Assembly (NCBI GenBank): GCA_020199775.1
Contig: JAIVJZ010000041.1
Coordinates: 434,001-498,000 of the forward strand
Reading direction: 5' to 3'
DNA from: Acidobacteriota bacterium
GTDB taxonomy: Bacteria > Acidobacteriota > Blastocatellia > Pyrinomonadales > Pyrinomonadaceae
Length of the DNA: 64,000 bases
Shown: piece after piece, positions 16,780 to 26,156 of the stretch
Numbering within the stretch: the first letter of the stretch is position 1
How the letters are laid out: each line of letters begins with the position of its first letter
Translations under genes and position numbers: made by a program
Notes under the pieces: model-generated
The model's database searches: none
What the model was told of the DNA's origin: nothing
What the model saw: the letters and a program-made list of their open reading frames with translations, nothing else

Positions 16780-17283
16780 TCACATCTTGGTGGAGGCGCC
16801 GCCGGGTCGCGTGTGATTGATGACCGCCGAGTAATAAGTGGCGTTCGCCTTTTCACCGGCGTCAACCAGAAACAGGGAGAACTTTCCGAGAGCTTCATGC
16901 TGGAGCACGTAGGTCTGTTGGAGGTCGGACAATTTGCCGGAAGCTTGGAACAGGAGCAGGAAGCATTCGCCTTCCGTCCGCGGCATGCCCTTCTGCTGGC
17001 GTGCCTGCGGCCGCTGGTCTTCGACCTTCACGAGCCTTAAGTTCACAGTCTTGTACGGCCCCACCGTCACGCGGAATTCGCTCCCCATGTAGGGCTCGAA
17101 AGTCGTTCGCGTGAAATGGAAGAGGGGGTCGCCTGCGGCTTGCGCCGGGATTTGAAAGTTGCCATGGGCATCTTTCAACCTATCTTTCTGTCCGAAGGCG
17201 AAGCGAGATGATTGGGAGATGAGTCCGGCGGCGGCAATTGACATGAACGCGGATTTCAAAAAGTCACGGCGGGGGTTAGACAT
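16780..17283 (-). CDS. Tat-exported DUF6916-domain protein
   Basis: A 167-aa protein with a Tat-type signal (NPRRDFLKSAFMSIAAAGLI, cleavage near AFGQ) and a C-terminal DUF6916-like domain (FTRTTFEPYMGSEFRVTVG... FLLLFQASGK... QTYVLQHEALGKFSLFLVDAG ... YYSAVIN). The domain alignment with the 99-aa protein at 15876 is visible over the whole length. Tat export implies folding before transport, perhaps with a cofactor, although none is evident. It is divergent from the three collar-protein genes 720 bases away. Confidence 0.78.
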   Translation of the reverse strand: MSNPRRDFLKSAFMSIAAAGLISQSSRFAFGQKDRLKDAHGNFQIPAQAAGDPLFHFTRTTFEPYMGSEFRVTVGPYKTVNLRLVKVEDQRPQARQQKGMPRTEGECFLLLFQASGKLSDLQQTYVLQHEALGKFSLFLVDAGEKANATYYSAVINHTRPGGASTKM

Positions 17284-18002
17284 GAAAATTTAGACTCCTG
17301 ATTGTGGACGGTTTAAGAGATGGTGCTAACGAGGGTAGAAAGGTTGGCAGATAGCTTAAGTGCCCTTCGCTTCGGAGTGTAATAGTTTTAATGGAAATTG
17401 ACAACGATAATTTGTAATATTTAAGTGATGTGTAATTCCCCTTGAAATTGCCGAGGTCAAATCTTACAGTGACGGCCGCGCGCGGGATCATGCCTTAAAC
17501 GAACAGCCGAAGACAATTGTCAGGACGCTCTCGGCTCCACGCGCCTTGAACTCCTCAAAGTTTGTCGGTTGGCGGCCTGTCGTGGTCAATGTCGGGAAAC
17601 CGTTGCGCGTGTTTCTGTCGAGCCGCCGACGGCGTTTGACGGTTGCCACTAATCTTCTAAAACTGACATTTGTTAATCCCCGCTCATTTAACAAACCTTA
17701 GTCTCTTTGAGTAAGATCGAACCACACGGATTAACGCGGATTAACTTTGCCCTTGATATTGTGGCGTTCAGGCCGTACAATGTCCGTCCCGTCAGGGATG
17801 CAAGCCATACGGAATTCTGGAACCAGGCTCTAAGCAAACTGTTCTACATAAAGCGAGTCTCGCCCTGAAAAGACTAATCCACAGGTCAAAAACGTATTAT
17901 CCGGTAATGTATCTTCGATGATATTTGTCGAAGTGTGCTCTATAACTTCAATTCACACTCTCAGGATTAGCTTCCTGAAGTTGAGTCAAGAAGGAGAAAT
18001 GC
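17284..18002. other. Intergenic region upstream of the collar genes
   Basis: No confident gene. A minus-strand frame at 17488-17694 ends in GRQPTNFEEFKARGAESV, slightly like the C-terminus of NmrA-type NAD(P)-binding proteins and possibly a decayed fragment. Bases 17856-17878 (agtctcgccctgaa then agactaat) look like a miniature of the palindrome at 13951-14043. The AT-rich last 150 bases probably hold the promoter for the collar-protein operon, but no clear -35/-10 pair stands out. Confidence 0.5.
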
Positions 18003-18500
18003 ATGTCCGAACCGTTCCTTTCTGAGATCAGAATATTTTCCTTCAACTTCCCCCCGAAAGGATGGGCTTTCTGTAACGGCCAATTCCTGCCTATCAACCA
18101 GAATCAAGCGCTCTTCGCGCTGCTCGGCACGACCTACGGCGGCAACGGGCAGACCACCTTCGCGCTGCCCAACCTGCAAGGTCAGGTGCCCATCCACGCC
18201 GGCAACGGACACACGCTCGGCGAGAAGGCCGGCTCGTCCTCCGTGACGGTCAACCAGCAGCAAATGCCGCAGCACACCCACTTCCTCCAAGCATCGCCCA
18301 ACGCCGGAACTGTCCCGACGGCCGTGGGGAACTTTCTGGCGACCGCGCTCAACGTCTATCACGCGCCTGACAATCTGGTGGCGATCCGCCCCGATAGTGT
18401 GACGAACGTCGGCGGCTCCCAGCCACACAACAACATGATGCCGTATCTGGTGCTGAACTTCTGCATCGCTTTGCAGGGCATCTTCCCCAGCCAAAACTAG
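18003..18500 (+). CDS. Phage tail-collar (MdpB-like) protein 1
   Basis: A 165-aa protein of the phage tail collar/microcystin-dependent protein family. Diagnostic segments are SEIRIFSFNFPPKGWAFCNGQFLPI, ALFALLGTTYGGNGQTTFALPNLQG and the C-terminal GGSQPHNNMMPYLVLNFCIALQGIFP. There is no signal peptide. It is the first of three tandem paralogues and starts at the ATG downstream of AAGGAGAAATGC. It and copy 3 are more alike than either is to copy 2. No phage head, baseplate or lysis genes are near, so this is not a prophage. Confidence 0.9.
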   Translation: MSEPFLSEIRIFSFNFPPKGWAFCNGQFLPINQNQALFALLGTTYGGNGQTTFALPNLQGQVPIHAGNGHTLGEKAGSSSVTVNQQQMPQHTHFLQASPNAGTVPTAVGNFLATALNVYHAPDNLVAIRPDSVTNVGGSQPHNNMMPYLVLNFCIALQGIFPSQN

Positions 18501-18514
18501 TAAGGAGGCGAAAC

Positions 18515-19033
18515 ATGGCACAACCCTACGTCGGTGAGATCAGAATGTTCGCGGGTAACTTCGCCCCCGCCGGATGGCTGTTCTGCGACGGGCAGCAACT
18601 CCCCATCTCGGAGAACGAAACGCTCTTCCAGTTGATCGGCACCACCTATGGCGGCGATGGTGAGTCGACCTTCAACCTGCCGAACCTCCAGAGCCGCATC
18701 CCCATGCACATGGGCACGGGGCCGGACGGCGTGACCTACCCGCTCGCCCAGATGGCTGGCACGGAGCAGGAGACGTTGACCGTCCAGCAGATACCGATTC
18801 ATAGCCATCCCCTGTTAGTCTCGGGGAGTCCGGGGGGGACGAACGCCCCCGCCGGGAACGTGACTTCGCAGTCGGTTTCCGTCAAGATGTACATCGCTGA
18901 TTCGCCGGTTAGCCCACTCAACGCCGCAGCAGTCATTCCAGTGGGTGGCAGTCAACCGCACGAGAACACGCAGCCGTTCCTCTGCATTAACTACATCATC
19001 TCGCTCTTCGGGTTATTCCCGAGCCCCACTTAA
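18515..19033 (+). CDS. Phage tail-collar (MdpB-like) protein 2
   Basis: A 172-aa paralogue starting 14 bases after copy 1 with a TAAGGAGG ribosome site. The collar signature is VGEIRMFAGNFAPAGWLFCDGQQLPI, LFQLIGTTYGGDGESTFNLPNLQSRIPMHMG and the end GGSQPHENTQPFLCINYIISLFGLFPSP. It differs from copies 1 and 3 in the first strand (FAPAG rather than FPPKG) and the C-terminal helix, so the three probably form a heteromer or play separate roles. No enzymatic motif is seen. Confidence 0.9.
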   Translation: MAQPYVGEIRMFAGNFAPAGWLFCDGQQLPISENETLFQLIGTTYGGDGESTFNLPNLQSRIPMHMGTGPDGVTYPLAQMAGTEQETLTVQQIPIHSHPLLVSGSPGGTNAPAGNVTSQSVSVKMYIADSPVSPLNAAAVIPVGGSQPHENTQPFLCINYIISLFGLFPSPT

Positions 19034-19043
19034 GGAGACAACA

Positions 19044-19568
19044 ATGGCCGATCCGTTTGTAGCAGAAATCCGCATCTTCCCCTTCAACTTCCCGCCCAAG
19101 GGATGGGCGTTCTGTAATGGTCAGTTGTTGCCGCTCTCCCAGAACACGGCGCTCTTCGCGCTGCTTGGCACGACCTACGGCGGCGATGGCAAATCCAACT
19201 TCGCGCTTCCCGACCTGGAGGGCAGCGCGGCCATGCACCCCGGACAGGGGCAGGGACTCTCGTTGCGCGACCTCGGCCAGATAGGCGGGGCAGAGACCAT
19301 CACGCTGCTCGTCTCCGAGATACCGATCCACACGCACAATGTGATGGTCTCGACCGAGATCAGCGACGTGCAAATTCCCACGGCTGATGTCGCCTACGGC
19401 AGGTCGGGCGGCGGCAACGCATACACGAATAGCAATGCCGGATTGGTGACGATGGCGCCGCAGGCACTCTCGCCCGCCGGCGGCTCCCTGCCACACAACA
19501 ACATGCAGCCGTACTTAACGCTGAACTTCTGCATCGCTCTGCAAGGTGTCTTCCCACCGCGCCAGTAG
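19044..19568 (+). CDS. Phage tail-collar (MdpB-like) protein 3
   Basis: A 174-aa paralogue (AEIRIFPFNFPPKGWAFCNGQLL, LFALLGTTYGGDGKSNFALPDLEG, GGSLPHNNMQPYLTLNFCIALQGVFPP). I start it at 19044, 10 bases after copy 2, because AAGGAGA (19033-19039) precedes that ATG and the family begins with M-x-x-P-F/Y; an in-frame upstream ATG at 18945 would overlap copy 2 and encode basic low-complexity sequence. A GC-rich hairpin (about 19585-19620) follows the gene. The three copies form one operon that leads into the giant surface-protein gene. Confidence 0.9.
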   Translation: MADPFVAEIRIFPFNFPPKGWAFCNGQLLPLSQNTALFALLGTTYGGDGKSNFALPDLEGSAAMHPGQGQGLSLRDLGQIGGAETITLLVSEIPIHTHNVMVSTEISDVQIPTADVAYGRSGGGNAYTNSNAGLVTMAPQALSPAGGSLPHNNMQPYLTLNFCIALQGVFPPRQ

Positions 19569-19735
19569 CAATCCGACCTCGAAATGAGGCGTGGGGTGGG
19601 GCTTGACCACCCACCCCGCGTCCACACACATGTTATAGAGTGTCACTACTTGGGCGACGTAACGCGCCGCCCGCTCGACGAGATCAATGCCTCACGAGTG
19701 AACCACGTAGTTGTCCGAAACCCCCAAGGAGAGTT

Positions 19736-22700
19736 ATGAAATACACGCACCCCCGTTTCGAGTTCCGCAGTTCGAGAACTTTCGTCGCCAACCTGCTCGC
19801 TTTTCTGCTCCTGACCTCACAGTTCGCGCCGCTGGCCGCCGCACAGTCGGCGCGCGGCGGCGCGCGAGGCCAACAGCCTGCGAAGGTTCAGGGACAACAG
19901 TCCGGCAAAGCCGAGAGCGGCAACGGGGGCGAGAAGCAGACGAGTCCCGACGCCGCCCAGCCGTCGGCCGTCACCATCACCGCGACGAAGACGGATAACA
20001 TCCCTCAGACGCAGGAGGTCTCGCCCGGCGCGACCATCAACTACACGGTCACAGTCACCAACAACGGAAGCGATCCGGCCACCGGCGTCACCTTCACCGA
20101 CACGCCCGGCGCAAACACCACGCTCGTCGATGGCTCGATCTCGACGCAGCCCATCGCCAACCCGGACGCCTACAACGTCATCGGCAACGTCTCCATCGTG
20201 CCGAACGCGACGCAAGGGCTGCTCGCCAACGACTGCGACCCCGACAACGGCGCGGGGTGCACTTCGACGGGGCTGACCGCTTCGGGGCCGAACTCGGGGC
20301 CGACGAACGGGCAGGTCACGATCAATTCGGACGGCTCTTTCACCTACAACCCGAACCCCGGCTATAGCGGCTCCGACTCGTTCACCTACACGGTGACGGA
20401 CGGCGACGGCAAAACCGACACGGCCACGGCAACGCTCACCGTCTCGACGCCCATCTGGTTCGTCAAGGCTGACGCAGCGGCGGGCGGCGACGGCCGCCTC
20501 GCCACGCCCTTCAACTGCTACACCGGCACGAACTGCTTCTCCGATACGGCGGCCGACGAGGCGGGCGACGCGATCTTCCTTTTCGCCGGAAACTACACGG
20601 GCGGCTACGCGCTGCTCGCCAATCAGAAACTCGTCGGCGCGGGCGCGACCGCCTCGCTCGCCTCCATCCACAATAATGTGACGGTCGAGCCTTACAGCAC
20701 GGCGCTGCCCACGACCAATGGCACGCCTGCGGTGGTCGTCATGACGACCACCGTCGCGGCGACCAACGCCGTCATCGTCAGCGCGGGCGGCATCGTCCTG
20801 CGCGGCTTCACGGTCGGCGCGACGACGGGCGCGAAAATCTTCGGCACCGCCTTCGGCACGCTCACCGCCGGCAACAACGTCTCGCCCGACGTGGTCTTGA
20901 ACGGCGCGGGGCAGGCAATCAATCTGACGAACGGCACGTTCGCCGCCAATTCAGGCTTCGTCAGCGTGGCGACGACGAGCGCGCCCGGCGCGCCCGGCAT
21001 CACGCTGACGACCGTCGGCGGCACGGTCTCGTTCGGCACGACCGCCGTCTCCGGCGCGGGCTCACAGGGCATCAACATCTCCGGCTCGGCCGTCAACGCC
21101 ACCTTCGGCGATACCACCGTCAGCGCGGCGACACAGGGCATCCTGATCGGGACGAGCACCGGCAACATCGCCTTCGGCGCGACGACCGTCACGGGCGGAA
21201 CCGACGGCATCTCTTTGCAGAACAACTCCGGCGGCTTGCGCACCTTCGCCTCGATCACACGCACGGGCGGCAGCGCCACGGGCATCCTCCACGGCGCGGG
21301 CGGCGGCGCGACCACCGTCACCGGCGCGACGGACATCCAGAACCCGGCAGGCATCGGCATCAGCGTTAACAGCTCGAACGCCAACCTGTCCTTCGGCGCG
21401 ACGACCGTCAACAAGAGCACGACCGCCGGCACGGGCGTCAGCCTGATCAGCAACGCGTCGCGCACCATCAGCTTCTCGTCGCTCACCGTCACCACCTCGA
21501 ACGGCACGGGCTTCCTCGCCAACAGCGGCGGCGCGATCAACACGAGCGGCGGCAGCATCAGTGCGACGGGCGGCCCCTCGCTCGACATGGGCGGCGTCGC
21601 CCTCGGCCTCAACTTCAGCAGCCTCTCGTCGCTCAACAGCGGCACGTTCGGGCTTTTCCTGAACGCCACATCGGGCGCGATCACGACGACCTCGACCGGC
21701 ATCGACAACCCGAACGGGGCCGGCATGTCTATCGCGGGCGCGACCGGCGGCCCGTACAACTTCGGCAACACGACAGTCACAGGCTCGGGCAACACCGGCG
21801 TCGATCTCGGCACGAACTCGGCCGCCATCACCTTTGCCGACCTCGACATCAACCCGGACGCCAACCGCCGCGCCTTCCACTCCGTCAACAGCACCGGCAC
21901 GATCACCGCGACCTCCGGCGACGTTCAGGCAACCGGCAACGTCACGCTCGAAATCACGGGCGCGAGCACGGCCGCGCGCACGCCGCTGGCGATGACGCTC
22001 AACAATCTCGATTCGACCAACAGCACCGGCCTCGGCGTCGAACTGAACTTCGTCTCCGGCAACCTGACGGTCAACGACGGCACGCTCGCCACCAACATCA
22101 CGAACGCCGGTAACGGCGTTGCCAACACCGGCATCGGCATCCGGGTGCAGAACACCGCCTCGGGCACGATCAACTTCGGCAACACCACGGTCGGCGGCTC
22201 GGGGAGCACGGGCGTCGTCCTGACCAACAACGACGGCAGCATCACCTTCGGCGCGCTCACCATCACGCCCGACGGCGGACAGCGCGGTCTGCTCGCGACC
22301 GACAATGACGGCGCGACTACGGCCGGCGCGATCACCGCCGCCTCCGGCACCGTCACCACGACGAATAACACCGCGGTCGAGATCACGGGCGCGAGCAACA
22401 CCGCCCGCACGCCGCTCAACTTCCGCCTGACGACCGTCAACACCACGGGCGCGGGACAGCCCAACGGCATCCGGCTCCTCAACACCTCGGCGACGAGCAG
22501 CCCCGGCGGCTTCCGCGTCCTCGGCAACGGCGGCACTTGCACGAGCGCCACCCCGACCTGCACGGGCGGCCAGATCGCCACCACCACGGGCGGCGACGGC
22601 GCGACCGGCGGCGCGGGCATTCGTCTCGATAACGTGGACACCGCCTCGTTCACGCGGATGCGCCTGAACGACCACCCGAACTATGCCATTCGCGGCGTCA

Positions 22701-25700
22701 ACGTCAACGGCTTCACGCTCGACGCCAGCGTCATCAACGGCACGAACGGCACCAACCCCGGCGGCCCCTTCAACGAGGGCAGCATCAACTTCGACGGCGG
22801 CGGCGCGGCGGGTCTCGCCGGCTCGTCGAGCATCACGAACAGCGACATCCGTGGCGGCCGACTCGACAACCTCCGTGTAGACAACTCCACGGGCACGTTC
22901 AACCTGACCATCACGGGCAGCACCTTCCGCGACACCTTCAACGCGGCCGACGCCAGCGACAACATCTTCATCGAGGTTGACAACTCGGCCACCGGCATCG
23001 TCAGCATCACCGGCTCGACCTTCGGCGAGACGAGCGGCGACCACATCAACTTCGCGCTCATCAACAACGCCGTCGGCCACGTCACTATCACCGGCAACAC
23101 GATGACGGGTAGCGCCACCGCTAACCGCCTCGGTCAGGGCATCCTCGTCGTCGGCGGGACATGGGACGGCGTCGCCCGCTACAACATCTCGAACAACACG
23201 ATGTCGGGCACGAAGCAGGGTCACGCCATCCACACCAACAAGGGTAGCGGCAACGGCAACATGCAGGGCACGATCTCCGGCAACACCATCGGCGTCACCG
23301 GCGTCGCCGAGTCGGGCGCGTCCGAGTCGTCCGGCATCACCGTCGCCTCGCGCGGCGCGGGCGGCTTGCACACGGCCGCCGTCACGAACAACACCGTCCG
23401 CCAGTACGACGAGTTCGGCATCAACCTCGAAGTCGGCGAGGACTTGGGCGTCGCCAATAACGCCGACGCGGGCGCGACCAGCGGCCCGGCCGCCGCGCTC
23501 AACGTCACCGTCACAGGCAACCTCGCCGAGCAGCCCGGCCCGAACGCGCTGCACGGCATCCACCTCAACAGCGGCATCCAGATCGGCGACAACAACGTCT
23601 CCTGCGTTGACATCGGCGGCGCGGGCGCGCTGGTGAACAACGTCCCGACCTCGGCCAACGAGGCCGCAGGCGGCGCGGACATCCGGCCGCGCCAGCGGCA
23701 GGCCACCCGCGTGAACCTGCCCGGCTACGCCGGCACGCCGTTCGACACCACGGCCGTCAATGCCTATTTGTTGGCTCGCAACATCGCCACCACTGTCACC
23801 GCCTCTGCCAACAACGCCACGGGGACGACCAACGACGGCTTCTTCGGCGGCGCGGCCTGCGCGCAGCCCGCCGCGCCGACGCTGCCCACCGCTCCCGCCA
23901 TTTTGACGGATAAGACTGACGGGCAGGGTGAGACCTCGGCCAAACAGCAACAGTTCATCCCCGTCGCCGCGCCGCAAGCCGCGCCCTTTGTCGGGCAGAT
24001 TGGTATGCCTGTCGCGGCGGTGCAGCCCGCACCCGACGCTGCCATCTTCAAGGCCGGCGCCGGCAAGGTTGCCGACGCGCGGGCGGAAGGCCGGAAGGCT
24101 TCGCTTACTAAGTCCGCCGGGTCTGGCAAGCAGATCATCACGCCGCGCGCTCACGACGGCACTGTCCACGTCGAGATCGGGACGCTGAACCCCGGCAACT
24201 CTGTCCAGATCACCTTCTCCGTAACGGTCAACAGCCCGTTCCCGAGCGGCGTCACTTCGGTCTCGAATCAGGGCAGGGTCTTCGGAACTAACTTCACCCT
24301 CGTCAACGGCATCACCACGGCGTCGCCCAACACGGATGACCCGGATTCACCCGCCGCGAACGACCCGACCGTCACGCTCGTGCTCGGGCCGCCCGACGTG
24401 GCCATCAAGGATGCTTCAACGGGCGAACCCGCGAGCGGCACGACGCACATGGCCTTCACGGTCGCGCTCACGCACGCCTTCAACCAGAACGTCACGGTTG
24501 CCTACGCAACGGCTGACGGCGGCGCAAACCCGGCCACCGGCGGCGCGAACTGCGGCGACCCGAACGTCGATTACAAGACCACTTCGGGCACGCTCACCTT
24601 CCTGCCCGGCCAGACCGTGCAGACCGTCTCGGTCGAAGTCTGCTCGGACGGCGATACCGCCGAGACCAACGAGACCTTACTCGTTAATCTCTCGACGCCG
24701 TCCAACGCCAGCATCACCGACGGCGCGGCGACCGGCACGATCAATGCCGTCAACACGCCGGGTGAGATTCTCATCAGCGAGATTCGCACGAGCGGGCCTA
24801 ACGGACTCGAAGACGACTTCGTTGAGTTGTACAACAACTCCGACGCGGACGTCCTTGTCCCCGCCGGCGGATGGGGTCTCTTCAAGATGGGCGCGTCGTG
24901 CGCTGACACGCCGGCGCTCGTCGCCACCGTCCCTGCGAGCACGAACATCCCCGCTCGCGGCCACTACCTGATCACCGGCGCGCAATACAGCCTCACGGCT
25001 ACCGCGGCCGGCGATCAGAGCTTCGCGCAACCGCTCGGCGAGGACTCGAACGTCGGTCTCTTCTCGACGGTCGATCCGCTCCTGCTCTCGTCCGACAACC
25101 GGCTCGACGCCGTCGGCTTCGGCACGAACACGGGCAACAACTGCGACCTGCTCTCGGAAGGCGCGCTGCTCTCGGCCGCGGCCGGCAGCGTTTCCGAACA
25201 CAGCTTCGCACGCAAACTGACGACCGGCTTGCCGAAGGACACGAACGACAACACGGCGGACTTCATCCTCGTCTCGACGACGCCCGCCGTGTCCGTCGGC
25301 AGCAACCTGACGCCGATTATCGGCGCGCCGGGGACGGAGAACCTCGCGTCTCCCATCCAGCGCAACGCCGTCATCAAGGCGTCGCTGATCGACCCGACGC
25401 TGCCCTCGACTGCGCCGCCCAACCGCGTGCGCAGCTCGTTCGGCGCAAACCCGACGAACGCCGCCTTCGGCACGCTCTCCATCCAACGCCGCTTCAAGAA
25501 CACGCTCGGCGTGCCCGTGACGCGGCTGCGCTTCCGCATCGTCGATCTGACGACGATCAACAACCGGACGGCCGGAGACGCAGACCTGCGCGTCCTCAGT
25601 TCGACCGGCGCGGTCACGAATTCGGCGGGCACGGTGGTCGTCACGGTCAACGGGCTGACACTCGAACCGCCGACGCAACCTAACGGCGGCGGCTTGAACT

Positions 25701-25930
25701 CCACGCTCACGGTCGTCTTGCCGGGCGGCGGTCTCGCCCCGGGCAATACGATAGACGTGCAGTTCCTGCTCGGCGTGCAGGAGCAGGGCGGCTTCCGCTT
25801 CTTCGTCAACGTCGAGGCGCTTCCCGGCCTCGGAGCGGTCGGCGAAGAGGCCACGGGCGCGACGAAGAGCGGCACGACCGCCAAGCAGCGCAACGCAGAC
25901 GCGGGAGGTGCGGCGAAGCAGAAGCAATAA
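19736..25930 (+). CDS. Giant secreted beta-helix/Calx-beta/lamin-tail surface protein
   Basis: A 2064-aa protein starting at the ATG after AAGGAGAG. It has a long Sec signal (hydrophobic FVANLLAFLLLTSQFAPLAAAQ). Approximate domains: DUF11 at 78-135 (INYTVTVTNNGSDPATGVTF), a tandem-95/cadherin-like Ig repeat at 138-238 (GLLANDCDPDNG ... GSDSFTYTVTDGDGKTDTATATL), a long Gly/Thr/Asn-rich beta-helix at about 240-1345, a second DUF11-type segment at 1475-1538, Calx-beta at 1555-1675 and a lamin-tail domain at 1675-1865 (ISEIRTSGPNGLEDDFVELYN). There is no LPxTG or membrane anchor. It is probably an adhesin or matrix protein. The large antisense ORFs over it are codon-bias shadows. Confidence 0.9.
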   Translation: MKYTHPRFEFRSSRTFVANLLAFLLLTSQFAPLAAAQSARGGARGQQPAKVQGQQSGKAESGNGGEKQTSPDAAQPSAVTITATKTDNIPQTQEVSPGATINYTVTVTNNGSDPATGVTFTDTPGANTTLVDGSISTQPIANPDAYNVIGNVSIVPNATQGLLANDCDPDNGAGCTSTGLTASGPNSGPTNGQVTINSDGSFTYNPNPGYSGSDSFTYTVTDGDGKTDTATATLTVSTPIWFVKADAAAGGDGRLATPFNCYTGTNCFSDTAADEAGDAIFLFAGNYTGGYALLANQKLVGAGATASLASIHNNVTVEPYSTALPTTNGTPAVVVMTTTVAATNAVIVSAGGIVLRGFTVGATTGAKIFGTAFGTLTAGNNVSPDVVLNGAGQAINLTNGTFAANSGFVSVATTSAPGAPGITLTTVGGTVSFGTTAVSGAGSQGINISGSAVNATFGDTTVSAATQGILIGTSTGNIAFGATTVTGGTDGISLQNNSGGLRTFASITRTGGSATGILHGAGGGATTVTGATDIQNPAGIGISVNSSNANLSFGATTVNKSTTAGTGVSLISNASRTISFSSLTVTTSNGTGFLANSGGAINTSGGSISATGGPSLDMGGVALGLNFSSLSSLNSGTFGLFLNATSGAITTTSTGIDNPNGAGMSIAGATGGPYNFGNTTVTGSGNTGVDLGTNSAAITFADLDINPDANRRAFHSVNSTGTITATSGDVQATGNVTLEITGASTAARTPLAMTLNNLDSTNSTGLGVELNFVSGNLTVNDGTLATNITNAGNGVANTGIGIRVQNTASGTINFGNTTVGGSGSTGVVLTNNDGSITFGALTITPDGGQRGLLATDNDGATTAGAITAASGTVTTTNNTAVEITGASNTARTPLNFRLTTVNTTGAGQPNGIRLLNTSATSSPGGFRVLGNGGTCTSATPTCTGGQIATTTGGDGATGGAGIRLDNVDTASFTRMRLNDHPNYAIRGVNVNGFTLDASVINGTNGTNPGGPFNEGSINFDGGGAAGLAGSSSITNSDIRGGRLDNLRVDNSTGTFNLTITGSTFRDTFNAADASDNIFIEVDNSATGIVSITGSTFGETSGDHINFALINNAVGHVTITGNTMTGSATANRLGQGILVVGGTWDGVARYNISNNTMSGTKQGHAIHTNKGSGNGNMQGTISGNTIGVTGVAESGASESSGITVASRGAGGLHTAAVTNNTVRQYDEFGINLEVGEDLGVANNADAGATSGPAAALNVTVTGNLAEQPGPNALHGIHLNSGIQIGDNNVSCVDIGGAGALVNNVPTSANEAAGGADIRPRQRQATRVNLPGYAGTPFDTTAVNAYLLARNIATTVTASANNATGTTNDGFFGGAACAQPAAPTLPTAPAILTDKTDGQGETSAKQQQFIPVAAPQAAPFVGQIGMPVAAVQPAPDAAIFKAGAGKVADARAEGRKASLTKSAGSGKQIITPRAHDGTVHVEIGTLNPGNSVQITFSVTVNSPFPSGVTSVSNQGRVFGTNFTLVNGITTASPNTDDPDSPAANDPTVTLVLGPPDVAIKDASTGEPASGTTHMAFTVALTHAFNQNVTVAYATADGGANPATGGANCGDPNVDYKTTSGTLTFLPGQTVQTVSVEVCSDGDTAETNETLLVNLSTPSNASITDGAATGTINAVNTPGEILISEIRTSGPNGLEDDFVELYNNSDADVLVPAGGWGLFKMGASCADTPALVATVPASTNIPARGHYLITGAQYSLTATAAGDQSFAQPLGEDSNVGLFSTVDPLLLSSDNRLDAVGFGTNTGNNCDLLSEGALLSAAAGSVSEHSFARKLTTGLPKDTNDNTADFILVSTTPAVSVGSNLTPIIGAPGTENLASPIQRNAVIKASLIDPTLPSTAPPNRVRSSFGANPTNAAFGTLSIQRRFKNTLGVPVTRLRFRIVDLTTINNRTAGDADLRVLSSTGAVTNSAGTVVVTVNGLTLEPPTQPNGGGLNSTLTVVLPGGGLAPGNTIDVQFLLGVQEQGGFRFFVNVEALPGLGAVGEEATGATKSGTTAKQRNADAGGAAKQKQ

Positions 25931-25951
25931 CCGCCACACCCCCTTAACCCT

Positions 25952-26029
25952 TTCGCTCGCGCCGCAAGGCGTTGAGCGAAAAGAAGAGGCCGCCAGTGCA
26001 GCGAGGGCACCGGCGGTCTCTCTATTTCA
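25952..26029 (+). terminator. Two hairpins after the giant surface-protein gene
   Basis: Stem 1 is 25952-25980 (ttcgctcgcgcc, gcaa loop, ggcgttgagcgaa, one bulge). Stem 2 pairs 25985-25994 with 26012-26021 (10 bp, one G-U) and is followed by CTATTTC. Together they form a likely transcript end. Confidence 0.55.
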
Positions 26030-26052
26030 GAAATGATGAAGTGAAAGACAAA

Positions 26053-26110
26053 TGAATCGTGAATCGTAAATAGAGGGAAGCAGTGTTCTCTATTTACGAT
26101 TCACGATTCA
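26053..26110. repeat. Heptad-armed hairpin between convergent genes
   Basis: Perfect 23-bp inverted repeat (26053-26075 and 26088-26110) with the 7-mer gaatcgt repeated in the arms and a 12-nt loop. It lies between the giant surface-protein gene and the convergent glucoamylase-esterase gene. Confidence 0.88.
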
Positions 26111-26156
26111 CGGCTTTTCCGTTCACCCCTCCGCGTTCCGACTTCACACTTTCCCT

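Noticed and set aside
17488-17694. Minus-strand ORF with GRQPTNFEEFKARG, like an NmrA-type C-terminus
   Set aside because: Only about 20 residues look family-like and the rest does not, so it is at most a decayed fragment.
18003-19568. Prophage tail region
   Set aside because: Only collar-type proteins occur; there is no terminase, capsid, portal, baseplate, lysis or integrase gene, and the neighbours are bacterial surface genes.
21062-24169. A 1035-aa minus-strand open frame over the giant surface-protein gene, and similar long antisense frames elsewhere (for example 51335-54196, 48187-50217, 34924-36711)
   Set aside because: They are Arg/Ala/Val-rich shadows caused by high third-position GC in the sense genes. 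They show no domains or signal peptides, and the sense frames carry clear families.
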